From: Streptomyces roseicoloratus
Lineage (GTDB): Bacteria > Actinomycetota > Actinomycetes > Streptomycetales > Streptomycetaceae
DNA: 64,000 nucleotides
Assembly: GCF_004117935.1 (NCBI RefSeq)
Contig: NZ_SDOY01000142.1
Coordinates: 62,001 to 126,000, forward strand
Direction of reading: 5' to 3'
In this document: positions 51,372 to 59,922 of the stretch, one piece after another
Numbering within the stretch: position 1 is the first letter of the stretch
Layout: the number at the start of each line of letters is the position of its first letter
The notes under the pieces: generated by a model
What the model was told of the DNA's origin: nothing
The model's input: only the letters and a program-made list of their open reading frames with translations
Databases searched by the model: none
Made by a program: the position numbers and the translations under genes

Positions 51372-51839
51372 CTACAGCGCCCGCCGCATCGCCCGGTGCG
51401 GCATGCCCGCGTCCGGGAACTCGGGGCCGTACGCCACGTAGCCGAGCCGCTCGTAGAAGCCGAGGGCGTGGGTCTGCGCGTGGAGGTCGACGGCGGTCAG
51501 CCCGCGCTCCCGGGCGGCCTCCTCGATGCCCCGCACCAGCGCCGCGCCGACCCCGAGGCCACGGGCGGCCTGGGTCACGGCGAGCCGCCCGAGCGAGCCC
51601 ACCGACGCGTCGGCGCCGGTCTTGCCCACCGCGTCCGCGCCGAGCAGCAGCCGGCCGGTACCGAGCGGCTCACCGTCCGCGCGGACCGCGAGCAGGTGCA
51701 CGGCCGTCTCGTCGTACCTGTCGTACTCGAGCTCCTGCGGCACGCCCTGCTCGACGACGAAGACCTCGCGGCGGACCGAGAAGCACGCCTCGCGGTCGGT
51801 GCCGTCCACGGCCTCCCGGACGTCGTACGGCGCGGTCAC
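51372..51839 (-). CDS. GNAT-family N-acetyltransferase (ElaA-like)
   Basis: A 155-residue acetyltransferase. The N-terminal REVFVVEQGVPQELEYDRYDETAVHLLA matches ElaA/YjcF-type GNAT proteins; the acetyl-CoA loop is seen as AVTQAARGLGVGAALVRGIEEAA, and the C-terminal LHAQTHALGFYERLGYVAYGPEF closes the fold. GTG start overlaps the rluD stop by four bases. Acceptor unknown. Confidence 0.9.
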   Translation of the reverse strand: MTAPYDVREAVDGTDREACFSVRREVFVVEQGVPQELEYDRYDETAVHLLAVRADGEPLGTGRLLLGADAVGKTGADASVGSLGRLAVTQAARGLGVGAALVRGIEEAARERGLTAVDLHAQTHALGFYERLGYVAYGPEFPDAGMPHRAMRRAL

Positions 51840-52777
51840 CGGCTCTCCGAGGCGATCCGGTCGAGGGCGGTCTGCAGGTCCGCCGGATAGGTGCTCGCGA
51901 ACTCGACCCACTGCCCGTCGCCGGGGTGCTCGAAGCCGAGGCGGACGGCGTGCAGCCACTGGCGGGTCAGGCCGAGGCGCTTGGCCATGGTCGGGTCGGC
52001 GCCGTACGTGAGGTCGCCGACGCACGGGTGGCGGTGGGCGGACATGTGCACCCGGATCTGGTGGGTGCGGCCCGTCTCCAGCTTGATGTCGAGCAGCGAG
52101 GCCGCGCGATAGGCCTCGATCAGGTCGTAGTGGGTCACGGAGGCCTTGCCGTCGGCGGTCACGGCCCACTTGTAGTCGTGGTTCGGGTGCCGGCCGATCG
52201 GCGCGTCGATGGTGCCGCTCAGCGGGTCCGGGTGGCCCTGCACCAGGGCGTGGTAGCGCTTGTCGACCACGCGCTCCTTGAACTGGCGCTTCAGCGACGT
52301 GTACGCGTACTCCGACTTCGCCACCACCATCAGACCGGAGGTGCCGACGTCGAGGCGGTGCACGATGCCCTGGCGCTCGGCGGCGCCGGACGTGGAGATC
52401 CGGTAGCCGGCGGCGGCCAGGCCCCCGATCACGGTGGTGCCGGTCCAGCCGGGGCTGGGGTGGGCGGCCACGCCGACCGGCTTCATGATCACGACGATGT
52501 CGTCGTCGTCGTGGACGATCTCCATGCCCTCCACGGGCTCGGCCACGACCTGCACCGGGGCGGGCGCGCCGGGCATCTCGACCTCGAGCCACGCGCCGCC
52601 GCTGACCCGCTCGGACTTGCCGACGACGGCACCGTCGACCTGGACCTTGCCTGCGGCGGCCAGCTCGGCCGCCTTCGTACGGGAGAATCCGAACATGCGG
52701 GCGATGGCGGCGTCGACGCGCTCGCCCTCCAGGCCGTCGGGAACGGGCAGCGTGCGGATCTCGGGACTCGTGCTCAC
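51836..52777 (-). CDS. rluD: RluA/RluD-family 23S rRNA pseudouridine synthase
   Basis: Converts uridines of 23S rRNA to pseudouridine. The protein is 313 residues, with an N-terminal S4 RNA-binding domain (about 18-75, RVDAAIARMFGFSRTKAAELAAAGKV) and a catalytic domain whose Asp143 lies in VHRLDVGTSGLMVVAK. Other signatures: LVQGHP, GRTHQIRVH and HPCVGDLTYG. GTG start. It lies between lspA (124 bases upstream) and the GNAT gene. Whether it acts at the RluD or another site cannot be told by eye. Confidence 0.92.
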   Translation of the reverse strand: MSTSPEIRTLPVPDGLEGERVDAAIARMFGFSRTKAAELAAAGKVQVDGAVVGKSERVSGGAWLEVEMPGAPAPVQVVAEPVEGMEIVHDDDDIVVIMKPVGVAAHPSPGWTGTTVIGGLAAAGYRISTSGAAERQGIVHRLDVGTSGLMVVAKSEYAYTSLKRQFKERVVDKRYHALVQGHPDPLSGTIDAPIGRHPNHDYKWAVTADGKASVTHYDLIEAYRAASLLDIKLETGRTHQIRVHMSAHRHPCVGDLTYGADPTMAKRLGLTRQWLHAVRLGFEHPGDGQWVEFASTYPADLQTALDRIASESR

Positions 52778-52901
52778 CCGTACGAGTATGCCTTGTGCGG
52801 CGGACCGCCCGGTCCCCTCGCCCGGTCCTCGCGGATCCGCCCGGCCGTCCGGTCCCCGCGGCTCGCCCGGCCGCCGCGCCTCGCCGGTCCCGGCCGCCCG
52901 C

Positions 52902-53474
52902 TCAGTCCTTGTGGACGGTGCCGTCCGGGTCCAGGCCCCGGAACGACAGCAGGACGATCAGGATGCCGCCGCACACGATCGCCGAGTCGGCCAGGTTGAA
53001 CACGGCGAAGTGCGCCGGCGCGATGAAGTCCACGACCGCGCCCTCGAAGACGCCGGGCGAGCGGAAGATCCGGTCGGTCAGGTTTCCCAGGGCGCCGCCG
53101 AGCAGCAGGCCGAGCGCGATGGCCCAGGGCAGGCTGTACAGCTTGCGGGCCAGCCGGATGATCACCACGATGACCACGGCCGCGATGCAGGTGAAGATGA
53201 TCGTGAAGGCCTCGCCCATGCCGAAGGCGGCACCGGGGTTGCGGACGGCCTCGAAGCGCAGCAGGTCACCGATCACGTTGATCGGCTGGCGCCCCTCCAG
53301 CTTCGCCACGACCAGCATCTTGCTGCCGAGGTCGAGGAGGTAGGCGAGCAGGGCCACCACGAGCAGCGCGGCGATCTTCCGCTTCCCCTTCGGCTGCGGC
53401 CGCTCCTCGGGAGCGGCCGCCTCGTCGGCTCCTGATGAATCCGGCGTACCGATGACGCTCTCCGCCTCTGCCAC
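52902..53474 (-). CDS. lspA: Lipoprotein signal peptidase (signal peptidase II)
   Basis: Cleaves the signal peptide of diacylated prolipoproteins, acting after Lgt (12394-13410). The protein is 190 residues with four membrane helices and a charged Pro/Glu-rich N-terminal extension of about 32 residues. The two catalytic Asp motifs are LGGALGNLTDRIFR and FAVFNLADSAIVCG; VRNPGAAFG is the third signature. ATG at 53474 (MAEAESVIG). Upstream is the TraR/DksA-type gene. Confidence 0.95.
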   Translation of the reverse strand: MAEAESVIGTPDSSGADEAAAPEERPQPKGKRKIAALLVVALLAYLLDLGSKMLVVAKLEGRQPINVIGDLLRFEAVRNPGAAFGMGEAFTIIFTCIAAVVIVVIIRLARKLYSLPWAIALGLLLGGALGNLTDRIFRSPGVFEGAVVDFIAPAHFAVFNLADSAIVCGGILIVLLSFRGLDPDGTVHKD

Positions 53475-53536
53475 GTGAGTCCCTCAACCTAGGTGCCTGA
53501 TGTGCACCGAGGGTACGTCACACACCTCCGGCGGCG

Positions 53537-54532
53537 TCAGCCCCGGCGTTCCTGCTTCTGCTTGTCCTCCACGCACAGGGTGGCCCGCGGGAAGGCCTGC
53601 ATCCTGGCCTTGCCGATGGGCTTCCCGCACACCTCGCACAAACCGTACGTGCCCGCGTCGAGCCGCTCCAGGGCGTGCTCGGTCTGCTCCAGCATCTCGC
53701 GGGCGTTGGCCGCCAGGGCGAGCTCGTGCTCCCGCGTGATGTTCTTGGTTCCCGTGTCGGCCTGGTCGTCGCCCGCGCCGTCGCCGGAGTCCCGCATCAG
53801 CCCGGTCAGCTCCTCCCGCGAGTGCGCCAGCTCGCTGCGCAGCCGCAGCACCTCCGACTGGAGCTCGCTGCGGGCCTCGTCGACCTCGTCCGGGGTCCAG
53901 GGGTCCTCCCCGGGCCGTACGGCGAGCTCGCCGGTGCGGGCCGGGGGCACCGCGGCCTCGCTCCCGGCCGTCGTGACGCCCACCGCGGTCTTCTTCGCTG
54001 CCACCGTCCTGGCTCCTGTCTTCCGGTTCTTCGGTGCGGCCTCACCGGCCTGGGTCACCGTCTCGGAGGGCGCCGCCGGCTTCCCGGCGGCCTTCGCCTT
54101 CTTCGCTGCCGTCTTCTTCGCCGCCGTCTTCCTGGCGGCCGTCTGCTTCTCCGCCGTCTTCTCGGCGGCTGTCTGCTCGGCGGCCGTCCGCTTCTCCGCC
54201 GTCCTCCTGGCGGTCGCCGTCTTCTCGGCGGTCGCCTTGTTCGCCGTCGCCTTGTTCGCCGTCGCCTTCTTCCCTGGCTTCTTCTCCGCTGTCGCCTTCC
54301 CGGCGGCGGTCTTCTTCGCGGTCTTCTTCGCGGTCGTCGTGGCGGGGGCCGCCGCGGTGAGGGCCGCGGTGTCCGCCGGGTCGGCTCCGGGTGGAGGGGC
54401 CGTCCTCCCGGACGCCTTCCTGGCGGGCGTCGCGGACTTCTTCGCGGGCGCGGACTTCTTCGCGGCCGGCGCCTTCGCGGCCGCGGTCATCGTGGCCGTC
54501 GTCTTCCTCGCGGCGGTCTTCTTCGCCACCAT
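53537..54532 (-). CDS. TraR/DksA-type zinc-finger protein with Lys/Ala-rich N-terminal tail
   Basis: A 331-residue protein. Residues 1-190 are a highly basic Lys/Ala/Thr-rich tail with recurring AKKTAAKK and TAEK motifs, like histone H1 or streptomycete HupS tails. Residues about 205-290 form a coiled-coil-like helix pair (DEARSELQSEVLRLRSELAHSREELTGLM, REHELALAANAREMLEQTEHALERL). The C-terminal finger reads CEVCGKPIGKARMQAFPRATLCVEDK: Cys299, Cys302, Cys320, but Asp323 where the usual fourth Cys would be. DksA-like proteins bind RNA polymerase; the tail suggests DNA binding as well. The start follows the weak AAGGGGCCGCGAC. Confidence 0.88.
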   Translation of the reverse strand: MVAKKTAARKTTATMTAAAKAPAAKKSAPAKKSATPARKASGRTAPPPGADPADTAALTAAAPATTTAKKTAKKTAAGKATAEKKPGKKATANKATANKATAEKTATARRTAEKRTAAEQTAAEKTAEKQTAARKTAAKKTAAKKAKAAGKPAAPSETVTQAGEAAPKNRKTGARTVAAKKTAVGVTTAGSEAAVPPARTGELAVRPGEDPWTPDEVDEARSELQSEVLRLRSELAHSREELTGLMRDSGDGAGDDQADTGTKNITREHELALAANAREMLEQTEHALERLDAGTYGLCEVCGKPIGKARMQAFPRATLCVEDKQKQERRG

Positions 54533-54805
54533 GTCGCGGCCCCTTCACATTTTGTGATCTTGCTCGCGAATCGTGCTGGGACGATAAATCGGCCCAAGGC
54601 CCGCGGCAACGGGGCACGCCGCCCGTTCCGCCCGCCCCGGCGCCCTGCGGGGCGAGTCTGCCTCGGTTGTGCCCAGCTCCCCGGCGGGTTATCCGCGCCG
54701 CCCTCCCCCACTTGGCCGCAGCCGAAGTCCGCGCCGGGCCGTGTGGCCATTCGGGTCACCGGGAAAGCGGTCGGCCGAGCCGGCCGGAGGCCCGTACACT
54801 GGCCT
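54533..54805. other. Divergent promoter region between the TraR-like gene and ileS leader
   Basis: Bases 54533-54600 are AT-richer and hold TCACA-TTT-TGTGA (54545-54557), probably part of the promoter region of the TraR-like gene. The element TACACT at 54795-54800 is a plausible -10 for the ileS leader, without a clear -35. No gene is seen. Confidence 0.45.
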
Positions 54806-55080
54806 GAGCGAAAGGCTTGGATGGGGACGAGTAGCGTCGTACGCAGCCATGAGCGACCCGGGGACGGTGCGAGCCCGGGGGCGAGCCCGATGTGAAGCAT
54901 CACCCCGGAGCTGCCGGAAGAAAGCCTCGGCCGTCGATCGGCCGCGGTGAGTAGAACCGGCGTCGCGACCCCAATGAGGGGGCTCAGGGCATCCGTGCCC
55001 GGGGCCAAGGAGGGTGGTACCGCGGGAGCAGTGCTCTCGTCCCTCCGGACGGAACGAGGCACATCCGCCGGAGGAAGATC
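54806..55080 (+). ncRNA. T-box riboswitch leader of ileS, translational type
   Basis: The hallmark T-box sequence AGGGTGGTACCGCG lies at 55011-55024. An AUC triplet (54899-54901) between flanking stem sequences is in a suitable place for the isoleucine specifier codon. The 3' part is built for translation control: CCTCCGG (55042-55048) can pair with CCGGAGG (55068-55074), which includes the ileS Shine-Dalgarno, and no terminator T-run follows. Uncharged tRNA(Ile) would stabilise the alternative fold and free the ribosome site. Actinobacterial ileS leaders of this kind are established; the specifier assignment is inference. The 5' end is estimated from the -10 element. Confidence 0.9.
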
Positions 55081-55081
55081 G

Positions 55082-58000
55082 ATGTCTTCGCAGTACCGCC
55101 AGGTACCCGCCCAGGTAGACCTGCCCGCGCTCGAGCACGCCGTGCTCGACTTCTGGCGCGAGAACAAGGTCTTCGCCAAGACCCTGGAACAGTCCGAGGG
55201 ACGCCCGGAGTGGGTGTTCTACGAGGGCCCGCCGACCGCCAACGGCATGCCGGGCGCCCACCACATCGAGGCCCGCGTCTTCAAGGACGTCTTCCCCCGC
55301 TTCCGGACCATGCGCGGCTACCACGTCGCCCGCAAGGCCGGCTGGGACTGCCACGGCCTGCCCGTGGAGCTCGCCGTCGAGAAGGAGCTCGGCTTCTCCG
55401 GCAAGAAGGACATCGAGGCGTACGGCATCGCCGAGTTCAACGCCAAGTGCCGCGAGTCCGTGACCCGCCACACCGACGCCTTCGCCGAGCTGACCACGCG
55501 CATGGGCTACTGGGTCGACCTCGACGACGCCTACCGCACCATGGACCCCTCGTACATCGAGTCGGTCTGGTGGTCGCTCAAGCAGATCTTCGACAAGGAC
55601 CTGCTGGTCCAGGACCACCGCGTCGCCCCGTGGTGCCCGCGCTGCGGCACCGGCCTGTCCGACCACGAGCTCGCTCAGGGCTACGAGACGGTCGTCGACC
55701 CGTCCGTCTACGTCCGCTTCCCGCTGACCTCGGGCCCGCTGGCCGGCAAGGCCGCGCTCCTGGTCTGGACGACCACGCCGTGGACCCTGGTGTCCAACAC
55801 CGCGGTCGCCGCCCACCCCGAGGTGACGTACGTGGTCGCCACGGACGGCGACGAGAAGCTGGTCGTCGCCGAGCCGCTCCTGGAGAAGGCGCTCGGCGAG
55901 GGCTGGGTGACCACCGGCGAGTCCTTCACCGGCAAGGACATGGAGCGGTGGACGTACCAGCGCCCCTTCGAGCTGGTCGAGTTCCCGGACACCGCCCACT
56001 ACGTGGTCAACGCCGAGTACGTGACCACCGAGGACGGCACGGGTCTGGTCCACCAGTCCCCCGCCTTCGGTGAGGACGACCTCAAGGTCTGCCGCGCCTA
56101 CGGCCTGCCGGTCGTGAACCCGGTCCGCCCCGACGGCACCTTCGAGGAGGACGTGCCGCTGGTCGGCGGCGTCTTCTTCAAGAAGGCCGACGAGGCGCTG
56201 ACCGCCGACCTGGACGCCCGCGGGCTGCTCTTCCGGCACATCCCGTACGAGCACAGCTACCCGCACTGCTGGCGCTGCCACACCGCGCTGCTGTACTACG
56301 CGCAGCCGTCCTGGTACATCCGCACCACCGCGGTCAAGGACCGTCTGCTCGAAGAGAACGAGAACACCAACTGGTTCCCGGACTCGGTCAAGCACGGCCG
56401 CTTCGGCGACTGGCTGAACAACAACATCGACTGGGCGCTCTCCCGCAACCGCTACTGGGGCACGCCGCTGCCGATCTGGCGCTGCGAGGACGACCACCTG
56501 ACGTGCGTGGGCTCGCGCGCCGAGCTGTCGGAGCTCACGGGCACGGACCAGTCGGACCTCGACCCGCACCGCCCGTACATCGACGACGTCACCTTCTCCT
56601 GCCCCGCCGAGGGCTGCGGCAGGACCGCGACGCGCGTGCCGGAGGTCATCGACGCCTGGTACGACTCGGGCTCGATGCCGTTCGCGCAGTACGGCTACCC
56701 GTACCGGAACAAGGAGCTGTTCGAGAGCCGCTACCCGGCGCAGTTCATCTCCGAGGCGATCGACCAGACCCGCGGCTGGTTCTACACGCTGATGGCCGTC
56801 GGCACCCTGGTCTTCGACAAGTCCTCGTACGAGAACGTGGTCTGCCTGGGCCACATCCTCGCCGAGGACGGCCGGAAGATGTCCAAGCACCTCGGCAACA
56901 TCCTCCAGCCGATCCCGCTGATGGACCAGCACGGCGCCGACGCGGTCCGCTGGTTCATGGCGGCCGGCGGCTCGCCGTGGGCGGCGCGCCGGGTGGGCCA
57001 CGGCACCATCCAGGAGGTCGTCCGCAAGACCCTCCTCACGTACTGGAACACGGTCGCCTTCCAGGCGCTGTACGCCCGTACGTCGGGCTGGGCGCCGAGC
57101 GCGGCGGACCCGGCCCCGGCCGACCGCTCCGTCCTCGACCGCTGGCTGCTGTCCGAGCTGAACACGCTGGTGGCCGAGGCCACCGAGGCGATGGAGGCGT
57201 ACGACACCCAGCGCACCGGCAAGCTCCTGTCGGCCTTCGTGGACGACCTGTCCAACTGGTACGTGCGCCGCTCGCGCCGCCGGTTCTGGCAGGGCGACAA
57301 GGGCGCGCTGCGCACCCTGCACGAGGTCGTGGAGACGGTCACGCGCCTCATGGCCCCGCTGACCCCCTTCATCACGGAGCGGGTCTGGCAGGACCTGGTG
57401 GTCCCCGTCACCCCCGACGCCCCCGAGTCGGTCCACCTGGCGACGTGGCCCGAGCCGGACGCCGCCCTGGTCGACCGGACCCTCTCGGAGCAGATGCTGC
57501 TGGTCCGCCGCCTGGTGGAGCTGGGCCGCGCCACGCGCGCGGAGTCGGGCGTGAAGACCCGCCAGCCGCTCTCGCGGGCGCTGGTGGCGGCCGCGGGCTT
57601 CGCGGACCTGTCCGCGGACCTTCAGGCGCAGATCACCGAGGAGCTCAACGTCTCCTCCCTCGCCTCCCTGTCGGAGGTGGGCGGCAGCCTGGTCGACACC
57701 ACGGCGAAGGCGAACTTCCGGGCGCTCGGCAAGCGCTTCGGCAAGGGCGTCCAGGACGTGGCGAAGGCGGTCGCGGCGGCCGACGCCGCGGCGCTGGCGC
57801 TCGCGCTGCGCGACGGTGAGGCGACGCTGGAGGTCAACGGTGAGCAGATCACCGTGACCCCGGAGGAGATCATCATCACCGAGACGCCGCGGGAAGGCTG
57901 GTCGGTGGCCTCGGACTCGGGCGCCACGGTCGCCCTGGACCTGGAGATCACGCCGGAGCTGCGGCGGGCGGGTCTGGCCCGGGACGCGATCCGGCTGATC

Positions 58001-58222
58001 CAGGAGGCGCGCAAGAACAGCGGGCTGGACGTCGCGGACCGGATCGCGCTGCGGTGGACCTCGGCGTCGGCGGAGACGGTCGAGGCGCTGACGGCGCACG
58101 CTTCGCTGATCGCGGACGAGGTCCTGGCGACGGACTACGCGGAGGGTGAGGCCGACGGCACGTACGGGACGGCCTTCGAGGACGAGGCGCTGGCGCTGAC
58201 CTTCCGGCTGCGCAAGGCGTAG
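55082..58222 (+). CDS. ileS: Isoleucyl-tRNA synthetase with GAHH signature motif
   Basis: Charges tRNA(Ile). The protein is 1046 residues, the long eukaryote-like (IleRS2) size, with an extended C-terminal tRNA-binding part. The start (MSSQYRQVPAQVDLP) follows GGAGGAAGATCG. The class I HIGH site reads PTANGMPGAHHIEA, so the canonical HxGH is rearranged to GAHH (58-61). The second signature is KMSKH (599-603). The editing domain and Cys pairs (CPRC, HCWRC, CPAEGC) are visible. IleRS2 enzymes are generally mupirocin-resistant. Controlled by the T-box leader just upstream and followed by a terminator. Confidence 0.97.
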   Translation: MSSQYRQVPAQVDLPALEHAVLDFWRENKVFAKTLEQSEGRPEWVFYEGPPTANGMPGAHHIEARVFKDVFPRFRTMRGYHVARKAGWDCHGLPVELAVEKELGFSGKKDIEAYGIAEFNAKCRESVTRHTDAFAELTTRMGYWVDLDDAYRTMDPSYIESVWWSLKQIFDKDLLVQDHRVAPWCPRCGTGLSDHELAQGYETVVDPSVYVRFPLTSGPLAGKAALLVWTTTPWTLVSNTAVAAHPEVTYVVATDGDEKLVVAEPLLEKALGEGWVTTGESFTGKDMERWTYQRPFELVEFPDTAHYVVNAEYVTTEDGTGLVHQSPAFGEDDLKVCRAYGLPVVNPVRPDGTFEEDVPLVGGVFFKKADEALTADLDARGLLFRHIPYEHSYPHCWRCHTALLYYAQPSWYIRTTAVKDRLLEENENTNWFPDSVKHGRFGDWLNNNIDWALSRNRYWGTPLPIWRCEDDHLTCVGSRAELSELTGTDQSDLDPHRPYIDDVTFSCPAEGCGRTATRVPEVIDAWYDSGSMPFAQYGYPYRNKELFESRYPAQFISEAIDQTRGWFYTLMAVGTLVFDKSSYENVVCLGHILAEDGRKMSKHLGNILQPIPLMDQHGADAVRWFMAAGGSPWAARRVGHGTIQEVVRKTLLTYWNTVAFQALYARTSGWAPSAADPAPADRSVLDRWLLSELNTLVAEATEAMEAYDTQRTGKLLSAFVDDLSNWYVRRSRRRFWQGDKGALRTLHEVVETVTRLMAPLTPFITERVWQDLVVPVTPDAPESVHLATWPEPDAALVDRTLSEQMLLVRRLVELGRATRAESGVKTRQPLSRALVAAAGFADLSADLQAQITEELNVSSLASLSEVGGSLVDTTAKANFRALGKRFGKGVQDVAKAVAAADAAALALALRDGEATLEVNGEQITVTPEEIIITETPREGWSVASDSGATVALDLEITPELRRAGLARDAIRLIQEARKNSGLDVADRIALRWTSASAETVEALTAHASLIADEVLATDYAEGEADGTYGTAFEDEALALTFRLRKA

Positions 58223-58241
58223 CCGCCGCTCCTGCCCCGAG

Positions 58242-58269
58242 AGGCCCGGCCGGTTCTCCGGCCGGGCCT
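58242..58269. terminator. 12-base-pair hairpin after ileS
   Basis: AGGCCCGGCCGG (58242-58253) pairs perfectly with 58258-58269 around TTCT and is followed by TTTCCC. Terminator of ileS. Confidence 0.88.
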
Positions 58270-58329
58270 TTCCCGTGCCCGTCCGCGTGGTTCTCTCGGG
58301 CCGGTCATCCGCCGGTCGCGCGGGGTACG

Positions 58330-58371
58330 CCGAAGGGCCGGGCCCTGGGGAAACAGGGTCCGGCCCTTCGG
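58330..58371. terminator. 18-base-pair hairpin after divIVA
   Basis: Bases 58330-58347 pair with 58354-58371, with only one G-T pair, around GGGAAA. It lies downstream of divIVA on the minus strand, about 50 bases past its stop, and likely terminates the divIVA transcript. Confidence 0.85.
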
Positions 58372-58418
58372 GACTGCCGACGACGGCTACGCGCTCAACA
58401 CGCGTTGATCCGCCGGCC

Positions 58419-59480
58419 TCAGTTGTCGTCCTCGTCGATCAGGAAGCCGCGCATCGGCGCCGGGGCCTGCTGCATCGGCTGCGGGGCCTGGGGGCGCACC
58501 GGAGCCATCGGCTGGGTCATCGCCGGGGACATCTGCTGCTGGCCGCCGTAGGACGGGGCGCCGCCCATCGGGCTGTTGCCGCCGTAGGACGGGGCGCTCG
58601 CGCCGGCCGGGGCCATCGACGGGGACGGCGGGAGCGACGCGGTCGCCGGGGTGCGCGGCGGGGCCAGCGAGTCGTCGGCCTGGGTCTCCAGCTGACGCAG
58701 CTGGGACTCGAGGTACGACTTCAGGCGGGTCCGGTACTCACGCTCGAAGCCCCGCAGGTCCTCGACCTTGCGCTCGAGGGTGGCGCGGGCGGACTCCAGG
58801 GAGCCCATCGCGACGCGGTGCTTCTCCTGGGCGTCCCGCTCCAGGGCGTCGGCCTTGGCGCGGGCGTCCCGCTCCAGGCCCTCGGCGCGCGAGCGCGCCT
58901 CGCCGACGATCTTGTTGGCCTCGGAACGGGCCTCCGCGATCGCCTGGTCGGCGGTCTGCTGGGCCAGCGACAGGACGCGCGCGGCGCTGTCGCCGCCGGG
59001 GCCCTGCGGAGCCGGCTGCATCTGCTGCTGCGGGTGACCCATGGGGCCGCCCTGCATCGGGCCGGGACCCATCGGGCCGCCCTGCATCGGGCCGGGGCCC
59101 ATGGGGCCGCCCTGCATGGGGCCGCCCTGCATCGGGCCGGCGGGAAGCGCGGGGGCACCGGACGGCAGCTGCGGCGGGCCCTGCATGGGGCCCTGCTGCT
59201 GGGCGGGCGGTCCGGATATGGCGGCGGGCACGGGAGCGCCGGGACCGACGGGACGATCCTGCGGCTCCGGCGGCTTGCGCATGCCCTGCTGCTGGTTCTG
59301 CGCGGCGGCACGGGTCGCGGCGGCCAGCTTGGCGCGCAGGTCCTCGTTCTCGCGGAGCAGTCGGGTCAGTTCGGCTTCGACCTCGTCGAGGAAGGCATCA
59401 ACCTCGTCCTCGTCATAGCCTTCTCGAAGGCGGACGGTCGTGAACTGCTTGTTCCGCACGTCCTCGGGGGTCAGCGCCAT
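58419..59480 (-). CDS. divIVA: Polar growth protein DivIVA
   Basis: The coiled-coil protein that marks hyphal tips and directs polar wall growth in streptomycetes. The protein is 353 residues. The conserved N-terminus MALTPEDVRNKQFTTVRLREG with a membrane-binding loop and a first coiled coil (about 22-62) is followed by a Pro/Gln/Gly/Met-rich linker with GPMQGGPM repeats (about 95-165), a long second coiled coil (about 170-265) and a Pro/Met-rich tail ending RGFLIDEDDN. The linker is encoded by imperfect DNA repeats. Essential in Streptomyces. Confidence 0.96.
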   Translation of the reverse strand: MALTPEDVRNKQFTTVRLREGYDEDEVDAFLDEVEAELTRLLRENEDLRAKLAAATRAAAQNQQQGMRKPPEPQDRPVGPGAPVPAAISGPPAQQQGPMQGPPQLPSGAPALPAGPMQGGPMQGGPMGPGPMQGGPMGPGPMQGGPMGHPQQQMQPAPQGPGGDSAARVLSLAQQTADQAIAEARSEANKIVGEARSRAEGLERDARAKADALERDAQEKHRVAMGSLESARATLERKVEDLRGFEREYRTRLKSYLESQLRQLETQADDSLAPPRTPATASLPPSPSMAPAGASAPSYGGNSPMGGAPSYGGQQQMSPAMTQPMAPVRPQAPQPMQQAPAPMRGFLIDEDDN

Positions 59481-59547
59481 CTCTTCTTCACCTCTACGTA
59501 GTCGTCGGCAGTCGGCAAGACCGTATCGTCCACAGATTCCCTCATCC

Positions 59548-59838
59548 TCACCTCGCGAAGCTGCTCACGACGGAGATCAGGATGTAGACGATGATCATCA
59601 GAACGAAGAAGGACAGGTCGAGTGCCACGCCCCCGAGACGCAACGGCGGGATGAGCCGCCGCAGAAGCTTGAGCGGTGGATCGGTCACAGTGTAGGTGGC
59701 CTCCAGGACCACCACCATCGCCTTCCCGGGTTGCCATGACCGGGCGAACTGGAAGACGTAGTCCATGACCAACCGGAGGATCAGCAGGACGAGGAAGCAC
59801 ATCAGGACGATGTAGACCACCTGCAGTGCGACGCCCAT
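59548..59838 (-). CDS. YggT-family membrane protein
   Basis: A 96-residue protein with two membrane helices (about 4-24 and 72-94) around the conserved segment VTDPPLKLLRRLIPPLRLGGVALD. YggT-family genes sit beside sepF and divIVA in many Gram-positive bacteria and are linked to division or membrane organisation, with no defined activity. ATG at 59838; the preceding GGGGAGAGGGAACC is a strong ribosome binding site. Confidence 0.92.
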   Translation of the reverse strand: MGVALQVVYIVLMCFLVLLILRLVMDYVFQFARSWQPGKAMVVVLEATYTVTDPPLKLLRRLIPPLRLGGVALDLSFFVLMIIVYILISVVSSFAR

Positions 59839-59922
59839 CCCGCGGTTCCCTCTCCCCTGGTTCTCGTGCTCTCACTTGTCCGGCCGCTCCCGGCGGCCGG
59901 GCCGTACTCGGTCTCGTTCTCT

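Noticed and set aside
54545..54557. TCACA-TTT-TGTGA as a CRP site
   Set aside because: The half-sites are in reversed order and with the wrong spacing relative to the CRP consensus. It is noted only as part of a promoter region.
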